A stretch of 64,000 bases of DNA, from contig JAHEFK010000016.1 in NCBI GenBank assembly GCA_024640225.1, forward strand, positions 48,663 through 112,662, given 5' to 3'. The position numbers and the translations under genes were made by a program. A model generated the notes under the pieces. That model was not told the origin of the DNA. It made no database searches and worked only from the letters and a program-made list of their open reading frames with translations. Within the stretch, counting starts at the first letter, position 1; each line of letters begins with the position of its first letter. Below are positions 35,094 through 42,807 of this stretch, one piece after another. The stretch comes from Bacteroidota bacterium. Lineage in GTDB: Bacteria > Bacteroidota > Bacteroidia > Chitinophagales > Chitinophagaceae.

Positions 35094-35717
35094 CTAGAGC
35101 ATACGAATAACTTCTTGTAAAGTCCCAAAAGAGTTTTCGGTGATGTAGGTATTTATTTTTTGCAGAGGCACCCACTCCACTGCTTCTATTTGTTCTATGG
35201 CTTGAGGTATCAATTGCTCCTTATAGGCAGTTTTCATTTTAAACCAAGTGGTTTTTTTCAAATACCAATTGCCTTTCATTTCATAAATATGCCAGGTTGC
35301 TAACAACAATGCTCCTAATTGTAAACCACTCACATTGGTCTCTTCTTCTACTTCTCGTAAGGCACATTCATCTATGCGCTCCCCATCGTCTAATTTACCT
35401 TTAGGCAAATCCCAAACGCCTCTTCTATAAATACATAATACCTCATTGTTTTCATTAAAAACGGCACCGCCACCTGCTTCTACAAAAATAAAAATGGATC
35501 GCAACAAATCTAATACTAAGTCCCAATCCGTAGCGATAATGTAACAAAGGCCTGCTTGGGCTTCTTGTTCAAAAAGAAAGGCTTTTAGATCCTCTGACGC
35601 TGTACTTGGCGAGCAATTAAAAACAGTCGATGCATCGATAGAAGCATCAGCTGGGTCTATTTGATTGGTAACGCAAATTTGAAGTGCGTTGAAATAAATA
35701 TTTTTAAAAAATTTCAT
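35094..35717 (-). CDS. NUDIX hydrolase
   Basis: A 207-residue protein with a C-terminal NUDIX domain. GGGAVFNENNEVLCIYR is followed by WDLPKGKLDDGE and ALREVEEETNV, which give the GX5EX7REVXEEXGV-type metal site. The N-terminal ~75 residues are unlike the domain and may be a regulatory part; this layout recurs in Bacteroidota. The substrate is unknown. The ATG at 35717 was chosen because the longer frame overlaps the pyrE promoter and start. It is divergent from pyrE and convergent with the priming transferase (6-base gap). Confidence 0.88.
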   Translation of the reverse strand: MKFFKNIYFNALQICVTNQIDPADASIDASTVFNCSPSTASEDLKAFLFEQEAQAGLCYIIATDWDLVLDLLRSIFIFVEAGGGAVFNENNEVLCIYRRGVWDLPKGKLDDGERIDECALREVEEETNVSGLQLGALLLATWHIYEMKGNWYLKKTTWFKMKTAYKEQLIPQAIEQIEAVEWVPLQKINTYITENSFGTLQEVIRML

Positions 35718-35723
35718 GATTTT

Positions 35724-35755
35724 TTTGCAAACTTCCGTATTTGAGCGTAGGTTTG
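35724..35755 (+). promoter_or_regulatory. Promoter of pyrE, apparently leaderless
   Basis: TTTG (35724-35727), a 20-base spacer and TAGGTTTG (35748-35755) match the Bacteroidota promoter consensus. The -7 box ends only 4 bases before the pyrE ATG at 35760, so the mRNA would start at or next to the start codon. Confidence 0.65.
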
Positions 35756-35759
35756 ATGC

Positions 35760-36389
35760 ATGAGTACACAAAAACACTTTGCAGAGAAGTTATTGCAAAT
35801 TAAAGCTTTACAAATTAATACCCAAAAACCTTTTGTTTGGGCTTCTGGTTGGAATTCACCCGTATACTGCGATAATAGAAAAACACTTTCTTATCCTCAC
35901 GTTAGAGATTTTGTAAAAAGCGAATTGGCGAATATGATACTAGAGCAATTCCCAGATGCAGATGCTATTGCAGGTGTTGCAACCGCTGGCATAGCACATG
36001 GTGTAATGGCTGCCGATTTATTAAAACTTCCTTTTTTATATGTTCGTTCGAAGCCTAAAGAACATGGCATGGGCAATCAAATTGAAGGCGTTTTAGAAGC
36101 TGGACAAAAAGTAGTGGTAGTAGAAGATTTAATTTCCACTGGCAAAAGTAGCTTAGAAGTTGCTGAGGTGCTACGTGCTCATGGAGCAACGGTAATAGGC
36201 ATGGTTGGCTTATTTACCTATGGTTTCCCAGAAGCTGCTACAGCATTTGAAAAAGCAAATGTACCCTTATTTACCATCAGCAATTATAGCGCCTTAATGG
36301 AAGTCGCAGAAGATCAAAAAATTATATCCTCAGAAGAAAAAGCACATTTGGAAACTTGGCGCCTTTCGCCTTCAACATGGAATAAATAA
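35760..36389 (+). CDS. pyrE: Orotate phosphoribosyltransferase
   Basis: A 209-residue enzyme of pyrimidine synthesis that makes orotidine 5'-phosphate from orotate and PRPP. It has the start region LLQIKALQINTQKPFVWASG, substrate loop SPVYCDNRK, GVATAGIAHG, the lysine-rich flexible loop (YVRSKPKEHGMG) and the PRPP-binding VVVVEDLISTGKSS. The ATG at 35760 lies directly after a strong promoter. A UbiA-family gene and maf follow with gaps of 5 and 3 bases, so pyrE leads a three-gene operon. Confidence 0.96.
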   Translation: MSTQKHFAEKLLQIKALQINTQKPFVWASGWNSPVYCDNRKTLSYPHVRDFVKSELANMILEQFPDADAIAGVATAGIAHGVMAADLLKLPFLYVRSKPKEHGMGNQIEGVLEAGQKVVVVEDLISTGKSSLEVAEVLRAHGATVIGMVGLFTYGFPEAATAFEKANVPLFTISNYSALMEVAEDQKIISSEEKAHLETWRLSPSTWNK

Positions 36390-36394
36390 ATACC

Positions 36395-37297
36395 ATGAGA
36401 TACCTACAATTAGTCAGATGGAAAAATCTTGTAATTATTAGCATTACACAATTTTCCATTTGGCTTTTTTTAATTAAGCCCCTATACAACAGCGCCCAAA
36501 TTCCTTTACAAGCATCTATTGCAACGCTTTTAGGCATTTTATTATCCACCTTATTTATTGCAGCGGCTGGCTATATCATCAATGATTATTTCGATATCAA
36601 GACCGATGCTATAAACAGACCCAATAAGCTTTTACTAGAAAATACCATTGATCGCAGAAAAGCAATTCTATTGCATCTCTTGCTTACTTTTATTGGGATA
36701 CTAATAGGATTAATCATTGCATTGCAACATCATAACCTACTGCTTATTTGCTTTCAAATAGCTAGCAGTTTACTTTTATGGTTTTACTCTACCCGTTACA
36801 AACAATCTTTTCTCACTGGCAATATTTTAGTAGCCGCCTTAACCAGTATTTGCATACTCCTATTTTATTGGTATGAGCCGATATTAAGTTTACATAAAAA
36901 CGCAAAACTAGTTCTGTTCACAACAGCATTATTTGCTTTTACCCTGACCTGGATGCGCGAATTAGTAAAAGATATGGAAGACCTAAAAGGGGATACCCTT
37001 GCGGGTTGCAATACAATGCCTATTGTAATCGGATTGCAGAAAAGTGGCAACATTGTGCAAGTTATTGGGATGATCAGTGTTGTACTTTTAGCCTTATTAT
37101 CAATTTTACTTTTTAAGAGTGCACACTATTTTTTCGGTAGCTACCTGTGTATCAGCACTTGTTTACCGCTCCTAATGGTAATCACTCAAGTAAATAAAGA
37201 TGCTACGAGTCAGCATTACGCTCAGTTGAGCAGTAGCTTGAAATTCATAATGCTATTAGGCATTAGCAATTTGTTTATTTATTATATCAATTACTAA
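36395..37297 (+). CDS. UbiA-family prenyltransferase
   Basis: A 300-residue integral membrane enzyme with about 8-9 helices. The two aspartate-rich prenyl-diphosphate/Mg sites are NDYFDIKTDAINRPNK (about residues 64-79) and MRELVKDMEDLKGD (about 190-203). The family includes MenA, UbiA and geranylgeranylglycerol-phosphate synthases; the NRPNK form and operon with pyrE-maf match proteins annotated in Bacteroidota as geranylgeranylglycerol-phosphate geranylgeranyltransferase-like, but the acceptor is not established. Confidence 0.87.
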   Translation: MRYLQLVRWKNLVIISITQFSIWLFLIKPLYNSAQIPLQASIATLLGILLSTLFIAAAGYIINDYFDIKTDAINRPNKLLLENTIDRRKAILLHLLLTFIGILIGLIIALQHHNLLLICFQIASSLLLWFYSTRYKQSFLTGNILVAALTSICILLFYWYEPILSLHKNAKLVLFTTALFAFTLTWMRELVKDMEDLKGDTLAGCNTMPIVIGLQKSGNIVQVIGMISVVLLALLSILLFKSAHYFFGSYLCISTCLPLLMVITQVNKDATSQHYAQLSSSLKFIMLLGISNLFIYYINY

Positions 37298-37300
37298 ATA

Positions 37301-37849
37301 ATGTCCACTATTATTTTAGCCTCCCAATCGCCACGTCGACAACAACTATTGGCAGAAATGGGCATACAATTTATTGTGCAGCAAGCCGATATAGACGAAA
37401 CGCCTCCGGCTAACTGTAATGTTTATGAGGTACCTCAACTATTAGCGCAAAAGAAGGCAGAAAAAATTGCAAGCACACAAGAAGACGCTATCATCATTGC
37501 TGCTGATACTGTGGTGATTATTAACCATAGCATTTTAAATAAACCCAAGGATAGAGAAGACGCTAAAAAAATGCTGCAACTACTTTCTGGCAACATGCAT
37601 GAAGTTGTAACAGGCGTTTGCATACACAAGAAAGAGGAAGTAAGCGTTTTTTCTGTTATCACCAAAGTCTATTTCAAAGCATTAAACGAAGCTGTTATTG
37701 ATTTCTATATTGATACGTACAAGCCCTTTGATAAAGCAGGTGCTTATGGCATCCAAGATTGGATTGGAATTATTGGTATTGAAAAAATTGAAGGCGACTA
37801 TTATAATGTCATGGGATTGCCTACCGCAAAATTGTATGATTATTTATAA
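37301..37849 (+). CDS. maf: Maf-family nucleotide pyrophosphatase
   Basis: A 182-residue house-cleaning nucleoside triphosphate pyrophosphatase. It starts with the family P-loop-like ILASQSPRRQQLL, then has KAEKIA, the metal/catalytic AADTVV, and LNKPKDREDAKKML. The C-terminal KAGAYGIQDWIG is the substrate-side block. YhdE-type members hydrolyse dTTP/UTP. It ends in a shared terminator with the convergent enoyl-CoA hydratase gene. Confidence 0.93.
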   Translation: MSTIILASQSPRRQQLLAEMGIQFIVQQADIDETPPANCNVYEVPQLLAQKKAEKIASTQEDAIIIAADTVVIINHSILNKPKDREDAKKMLQLLSGNMHEVVTGVCIHKKEEVSVFSVITKVYFKALNEAVIDFYIDTYKPFDKAGAYGIQDWIGIIGIEKIEGDYYNVMGLPTAKLYDYL

Positions 37850-37885
37850 AAAAAGAGCTCCGGAAAATTCGGAGCTCTTTTTTTA
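37849..37885. terminator. Bidirectional hairpin terminator
   Basis: GAGCTCCG pairs with CGGAGCTC around a seven-base loop, with A-run and T-run flanks, between maf and the convergent crotonase gene. The stem resembles that at 60880-60917. Confidence 0.92.
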
Positions 37886-38647
37886 TTTTGCTTTAAACTG
37901 TTGAATAGCATTTCTTGTAAAATCGCTTAGCACTAATCGACCACTAATGCCAGCTCTTTGCACTAATAAGGTATCCCAATTTTCAGTGCCTTCCCAAAAA
38001 ATCTGTTTCAATTCACCCATAGCTTCTGGACTGCTAGCAGCTAATATAGTAGCTAATTTCAGGATAGCCTCATCCATTTCTTCTATCGTAGCATGCACAC
38101 TTGCATAAAGACCATTTTGTAATGCCCACGCTGCTGACCTAAACGAACTAGCATCTATGGCTAATTGAGAAAAAGCAGATAAGCCCATTTTACGTTGCAC
38201 TGCTGGCCCTACTACAAAAGGACCAATGCCAACGGCTAATTCACTAAGTTTAATAGCTGCTTGCTCGGTAGCAAAAACATAATCCGCAGCCGAGGCTAAT
38301 CCAACACCTCCACCAACAGCTTTACCTTGCACTCTTGCAATAATTAATTTACCGCAAGTGCGCATTGCATTAATAACCTTAGCAAAGCCACTAAAAAATA
38401 CAGATCCTTGATCCATGTTTTCTATAGCAATTAACTCATCAAAAGAAGCGCCCGCGCAAAATGCTTTATTTCCTTCACTTTGCAAAATCAATACACGCAC
38501 TTCTGGATTAGCAGCCACAGCAGTTATACTATTTGCTAATTCATTTAATATAGCACCTGGCAAGGAATTACTAGCAGGATGAAAAAATGTAACTGTTCCA
38601 ATATGATTACTTACTGAACTTGTTACATGACCGTTTTGTGAACTCAT
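37883..38647 (-). CDS. Enoyl-CoA hydratase/isomerase family protein
   Basis: A 254-residue crotonase-fold enzyme. FCAGASFDEL and GKAVGGGVGLASAADYVF form the oxyanion hole and CoA-binding region. Of the two catalytic glutamates of enoyl-CoA hydratases, the second is kept (in KLSELAVGIGP) but the first, which follows GGGx, is glycine. That pattern is seen in isomerase or other crotonase activities more than in classical hydratases. The start ATG overlaps the stop of the 56-residue protein upstream (ATGA), and the operon includes a PaaZ-like enzyme, so a phenylacetate-type or related CoA-thioester pathway is plausible. Confidence 0.85.
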   Translation of the reverse strand: MSSQNGHVTSSVSNHIGTVTFFHPASNSLPGAILNELANSITAVAANPEVRVLILQSEGNKAFCAGASFDELIAIENMDQGSVFFSGFAKVINAMRTCGKLIIARVQGKAVGGGVGLASAADYVFATEQAAIKLSELAVGIGPFVVGPAVQRKMGLSAFSQLAIDASSFRSAAWALQNGLYASVHATIEEMDEAILKLATILAASSPEAMGELKQIFWEGTENWDTLLVQRAGISGRLVLSDFTRNAIQQFKAK

Positions 38648-38814
38648 TTTATTTTATTTATTATTATTAAAAGTAGAATAGCCACCACAACAAACAAAAT
38701 TTGAACGCGTTGTTTTGATTGCGTATCTGATTTTTTATTTTCCCAAGTCGTTTTAAAAAAATAAGGAATAAAGGTAATCAGCAATACCATAAAGAGCACT
38801 CTAAAAATTCCCAT
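38644..38814 (-). CDS. Small two-helix membrane protein (56 residues)
   Basis: A short gene easily missed because of its size. It starts 3 bases after the PaaZ-like stop codon and its TGA overlaps the ATG of the crotonase gene (ATGA), so it fits the operon perfectly on both sides. The product begins MGIFRVLFMVLLITFIPYFF, has a polar middle (KTTWENKKSDTQSKQR) and a second helix (VQILFVVVAILLLIIIN) ending in lysines. Two membrane segments with a short charged loop are predicted. I do not recognise a family; a membrane anchor or small regulator for the operon's enzymes is possible. Confidence 0.7.
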   Translation of the reverse strand: MGIFRVLFMVLLITFIPYFFKTTWENKKSDTQSKQRVQILFVVVAILLLIIINKIK

Positions 38815-38817
38815 GCG

Positions 38818-40869
38818 CTATTGCTGTTTCATTTTTACCATTGTTAATATAGTAATAATTGCAACGGTTTCATTCGTTTGATCGTACACCTCTACCAACC
38901 ATTTCACAATACCTTTCGCAATATCATCGGCAGATTTTTTTTCTTGTCCGATTTTTTCTTTTACCGTTAGTTTCACACCAATGGTAGTGCCTGGATACAC
39001 CGGTTTGGTAAATCTACATTCATCAATTCCGTAATTGAGTAATACAGGTCCTTTTTTAGCATCTACAAACATACCGGCAGCCTTAGACAAAATATAATAA
39101 CCATGCGCAACTCGTCCTTCAAAAATAGTACCATCTAAAGAAGTAACGTCTACATGAGCATAAAAATGATCACCACTTACATTGGCAAAATTTACGATAT
39201 CTGCTTCTGTAATAGTATGCTTTGCCGTAACCAATGTTTCGCCAATTTCTAAATCCTCGAAATGTTTTTTAAACGGATGTATGTCTGTTTCTTTTTGGTC
39301 GGCGCCCTGTTGATACACATTAGTAACAGCCGTAATCATGGTAGGTGAACCTTGAATTGCAGTGCGATGCAAATAATGCAGCACTCCTCGTTTACCACCC
39401 ATTTCTTCGCCACCACCTGCTCTTCCGGGGCCACCATGAACTAATTGAGGCATAGGCGATCCATGCCCTGTGCTTTCTTTAGCACATGCTGCATTAAGAA
39501 TTAAAATACGGCCATGCATGGTAGCTGCCCCTAAAACAAATTCTTTTGCAATTTCATTATCCTCTGTTATAATGGAGCACACCAGGGAACCTTTACCCAT
39601 TTTCACTAATTGAATAGCTTCTTCATTAGTAGTATAGGGCATTAAAGTAGTTACGGGACCGAAGGCTTCAATATCGTGACAAGCAATATTTTGGAAAGGA
39701 TGCTCATTTAAAAATACGATAGGTGCAAAAAATGCGCCTTTATTTTTGTCTGCTCCTTTAACTTCAAACTGATCTAAACTACCAACAATAATCGTTTGGG
39801 CTTTTGCCAATTGCGCCACCTTTTCTCTTACTTCATCACGCTGCGCTTGACCAGCCAATGGGCCCATACGCACACCTTCCACACTTGGGTCTCCAATGAT
39901 GGTGCTTGCTAATCGTTTTCCTAAAGCTATGTGTACTTCTTCTAAAACATTAGCAGGAACAATTACTCTTCTGATTGCCGTACATTTCTGACCGGCTTTC
40001 GTAGTCATTTCACGCACAACTTCTTTAATAAAAATATCAAAGGTTGCAGAACCTGGCTCCACATCTAAGCCCAATACACAAGCATTTAAAGAATCTGCCT
40101 CCATATTGAAAGGTACAGCCTCTTCTATTAATCGAGGATGTGCTTTTAATTTTTTCCCCGTTTCTGCAGAACCTGTAAAGGTGACTACATCTTGACTTTC
40201 AACAAAGTCTAATATGCCTCTTGCCGATCCACAAATCAGTTGTAAAGCTCCTTCCGGTAAAATATTAGATGCGATGATTTCTTTAAAAACAACTTCTGTC
40301 AAATAAGAAGTAGCCGTTGCTGGTTTCACTATTGCTGGAACACCTGCAAATAAATTAACCGCAATTTTTTCTAACATCCCCCAAACAGGAAAGTTAAAAG
40401 CATTAATATGAATAGCAACTCCTTCTTTAGGCACCATTATATGATGACCAATGAAGGTATTTTCTTTGCTTAATTTGGCTGCTTCCCCATCTACATAAAA
40501 ACTAGCATCCGGAAATTGTCTTCTCATAGACGCATAAGTAAATAAATTACCGATACCGCCTTCAATATCTACCCACGAATCCGATTTAGTAGCACCTGTT
40601 AGTGCGCTAATTGTATAAAAATAATCCTTGCGATCATTTAGATACATAGCCAGCGCTTTCAACATTAAACCGCGCTGTTGGAAACTTAATTTACGAAGTG
40701 CAGGAGAACCCACTTTTCTAGCATACTCCATCATGCTTCCGAAGTCTAAGCCCTCACTGGAAGCAGTGTATATAGGATCGCCATTTATGGCATTATATAA
40801 GGTTTCGCCACCAGCTACGGCATTTACCCATTTGCCTTCGGCATAATTTTGTAATACTTGTACAGACAT
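38818..40869 (-). CDS. paaZ: PaaZ-like aldehyde dehydrogenase/enoyl-CoA hydratase fusion
   Basis: A 683-residue bifunctional protein. Residues 1-520 are an aldehyde dehydrogenase (HINAFNFPVWGMLEK, FTGSAETGKKL, MEADSLN, and the active-site cysteine in TKAGQKCTAIRRV). Residues ~540-683 are a MaoC-type hot-dog hydratase with ITEADIVNFANVSGDHFYAH, carrying the catalytic Asp/His. In the phenylacetyl-CoA pathway PaaZ opens the oxepin ring and oxidises the semialdehyde. The length and domain order match PaaZ. The monooxygenase genes paaABCDE are not in the window, so the pathway is at best split. It is flanked by a DinB-like gene and by the 56-residue membrane protein. Confidence 0.9.
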   Translation of the reverse strand: MSVQVLQNYAEGKWVNAVAGGETLYNAINGDPIYTASSEGLDFGSMMEYARKVGSPALRKLSFQQRGLMLKALAMYLNDRKDYFYTISALTGATKSDSWVDIEGGIGNLFTYASMRRQFPDASFYVDGEAAKLSKENTFIGHHIMVPKEGVAIHINAFNFPVWGMLEKIAVNLFAGVPAIVKPATATSYLTEVVFKEIIASNILPEGALQLICGSARGILDFVESQDVVTFTGSAETGKKLKAHPRLIEEAVPFNMEADSLNACVLGLDVEPGSATFDIFIKEVVREMTTKAGQKCTAIRRVIVPANVLEEVHIALGKRLASTIIGDPSVEGVRMGPLAGQAQRDEVREKVAQLAKAQTIIVGSLDQFEVKGADKNKGAFFAPIVFLNEHPFQNIACHDIEAFGPVTTLMPYTTNEEAIQLVKMGKGSLVCSIITEDNEIAKEFVLGAATMHGRILILNAACAKESTGHGSPMPQLVHGGPGRAGGGEEMGGKRGVLHYLHRTAIQGSPTMITAVTNVYQQGADQKETDIHPFKKHFEDLEIGETLVTAKHTITEADIVNFANVSGDHFYAHVDVTSLDGTIFEGRVAHGYYILSKAAGMFVDAKKGPVLLNYGIDECRFTKPVYPGTTIGVKLTVKEKIGQEKKSADDIAKGIVKWLVEVYDQTNETVAIITILTMVKMKQQ

Positions 40870-40905
40870 ATAATTGATTATCGAATGGTAAAGATAAAAA
40901 TTAGT

Positions 40906-41370
40906 TTAGAGTTCTACACCAAATTGTTTTAAATGATGAACTGCGTGTTTGTATAAAAGTGCATCATTTAATTTCTTATCTAAGGTGCCGAAAATGGGGT
41001 GAAATACCAGAACATCTTCCTGAAGAGTATATTGATTAAAATAAGTACTCATGGCTTCTTTCAACTCTTGCAAGGCCGCTTCTATAGAAGCATAGATTAA
41101 TGGCTCGAGTGCTTCTCCTAGTAATGGCGACTTAGTATTTTCTTTAAAAGGTATATCCGTCAATAAAAATGCTTGCATCTTTGCTACGCGCTCTGGTTCA
41201 TGAATACATGCCACGGGCTCATGCTGAGAAGAAACTTGAAAGGATACCATCATATGCTCAAGCATATGATGATAGCTCATTTTACCCCAAAGGGGTGCTT
41301 GATTCGGATTGATTTGTTCCAACAAAGGAATATACTGTTCTCTAAGAAATTGATCTTGTTGCATATGCAT
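40906..41370 (-). CDS. DinB-like (DUF1569-type) protein
   Basis: A 154-residue four-helix-bundle protein of the DinB superfamily. The metal-ligand pattern appears as MSYHHMLEHMM near residue 33 and HAVHHLKQFG near the C-terminus, consistent with a His triad. Members are putative metal-dependent enzymes with thiol or epoxide chemistry, but most are uncharacterised. It lies 36 bases upstream of the PaaZ-like gene on the same strand and is probably the first gene of that operon. The DUF1569 assignment is from memory of the pattern. Confidence 0.68.
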   Translation of the reverse strand: MHMQQDQFLREQYIPLLEQINPNQAPLWGKMSYHHMLEHMMVSFQVSSQHEPVACIHEPERVAKMQAFLLTDIPFKENTKSPLLGEALEPLIYASIEAALQELKEAMSTYFNQYTLQEDVLVFHPIFGTLDKKLNDALLYKHAVHHLKQFGVEL

Positions 41371-41443
41371 ACTGATAATAAAATCTATTTTAATAAAACT
41401 TTACCTTACGAAATTAGGGATCAATTAGTTATTATTTACTAAA

Positions 41444-42175
41444 TTGCCGAATATTAATAAAAGACCCCCATTCTTGAGCAAATTAGTTATCATACCAACT
41501 TACAATGAAAAAGAAAATATAGCGGCCATTATAAAAGCGGTATTTTCTTTAGAAGCGGGCTTTCATGTACTTATCGTAGATGATGGCTCTCCAGATGGTA
41601 CTGCTGCTATTGTGAAAGAGCTACAAGCTCAATTTCCAGCGTCTTTATTTATTATAGAACGCAGTGGCAAATTGGGTTTAGGCACTGCTTATATTGCAGG
41701 ATTTAAATGGGCCTTAGCAAGAAATTATGCCTTCATTTTTGAAATGGATGCCGATTTTTCTCACAACCCTAAAGATCTTATTCGCCTTCATCAAGCATGT
41801 GTATCTGGCGCAGACATGTCGGTAGGCTCTCGCTATACTAAAGGAGGCAAAGTAGTTAATTGGCCATGGGATCGAATTTTTATTTCTAAAGGAGGTGCTT
41901 TATATACTCAACTTATCACTTTGATGCCTATTAAAGATCCAACGGCAGGTTTTGTATGCTATACACAAAAAGTGCTGGCTACATTACCATTAGATGATAT
42001 TCAATTTATTGGCTATGCTTTTCAGATTGAAATGAAATACCGAACTTGGAAAGCAGGTTTCAAAATCACTGAAGTGCCTATCACCTTTATAGACCGAACA
42101 GAAGGCGTTTCTAAAATGTCGAAAGGCATTGTAAAAGAAGCTATGATGGGTGTTTGGAAAATGAAACAACTATAA
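41444..42175 (+). CDS. Polyprenol-phosphate mannose synthase-like GT2 enzyme
   Basis: A GT2 enzyme of the dolichol-phosphate-mannose synthase type, transferring a sugar from a nucleotide donor to polyprenyl phosphate. Family blocks are VIIPTYNEKENI, LIVDDGSPDGT, KLGLGTAYIAGFKWAL, the DXD site in EMDADFSHNP, and VGSRYTKGGKVVNW. There is no ATG near the 5' end: the frame can start with TTG at 41444 (243 residues) or TTG at 41474 (233 residues, MSKLVIIPTYN), the latter closer to homologues. No C-terminal membrane helices are present. The GT39-type enzyme at 62228 could use its product. Its stop overlaps the convergent WbqC gene by 6 bases. Confidence 0.88.
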   Translation: MPNINKRPPFLSKLVIIPTYNEKENIAAIIKAVFSLEAGFHVLIVDDGSPDGTAAIVKELQAQFPASLFIIERSGKLGLGTAYIAGFKWALARNYAFIFEMDADFSHNPKDLIRLHQACVSGADMSVGSRYTKGGKVVNWPWDRIFISKGGALYTQLITLMPIKDPTAGFVCYTQKVLATLPLDDIQFIGYAFQIEMKYRTWKAGFKITEVPITFIDRTEGVSKMSKGIVKEAMMGVWKMKQL

Positions 42176-42781
42176 AAAATCTACTGCTAGATTTCCTTCA
42201 TTAAAAATTAAATCTAAACTACTTAGGTTAGGTAGAAATCCATTTTTATTTTCAAACAATTGGTAGTATGGTTTTTGCGCAAAGTCACGTTGTTGTTCTA
42301 AGCGCCAATCTATTGCCTCTTTATTGACTTCGATAGTATTATCTCCAAGTTGTTGTATTTCTTTTTTTATCCTTAAACTTTGCATTACAAAATCAATACT
42401 AGCTTTATTAAAATCAATCAATCGATCGTATTTAATAGTAAATAAGCGCTGCAATTCGAGTTCGTAATATTCAAAAAAAGGAGAACGATTATAAGCGTTT
42501 TTTATAGACTTATAATGCTGTTGTTGCCAACCCTCTTCATTAAAAATCTGTACCTCACTCATGGGCACCCGTTGGTTTCTTCCATTCAATAAGGGAATAC
42601 TCAATTTTAATCGCCCATTAGCCGTAGCGATTTCATATTTGTTTCTAAATGTCATTTTCCTATAGGGCTCCTGATTATCTAAAAAAATAACGGAGGCCTT
42701 GAGCATGTCTGCACACCAAGCAATAGTGGGGAAAGGCATATAGGAACTAATTAGTAAAGACATAGAAATAAACAAAAGCAT
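42170..42781 (-). CDS. WbqC-family protein
   Basis: A 203-residue member of the WbqC family, recognised by YMPFPTIAWCADMLKA, then EPYRKMTFRNKYEIATANG, KLSIPLLNGRNQ and the Tyr/Phe-rich NRSPFFEYYELELQRL. WbqC proteins are linked to surface-glycan loci and may act in amino-sugar modification; the reaction is not settled. This one stands between a polyprenol-phosphate sugar synthase and a GWxTD protein, divergent from the latter by 26 bases. Confidence 0.87.
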   Translation of the reverse strand: MLLFISMSLLISSYMPFPTIAWCADMLKASVIFLDNQEPYRKMTFRNKYEIATANGRLKLSIPLLNGRNQRVPMSEVQIFNEEGWQQQHYKSIKNAYNRSPFFEYYELELQRLFTIKYDRLIDFNKASIDFVMQSLRIKKEIQQLGDNTIEVNKEAIDWRLEQQRDFAQKPYYQLFENKNGFLPNLSSLDLIFNEGNLAVDFL

Positions 42782-42807
42782 TTAGTAATTTGCATAAAAT
42801 TAATAAA

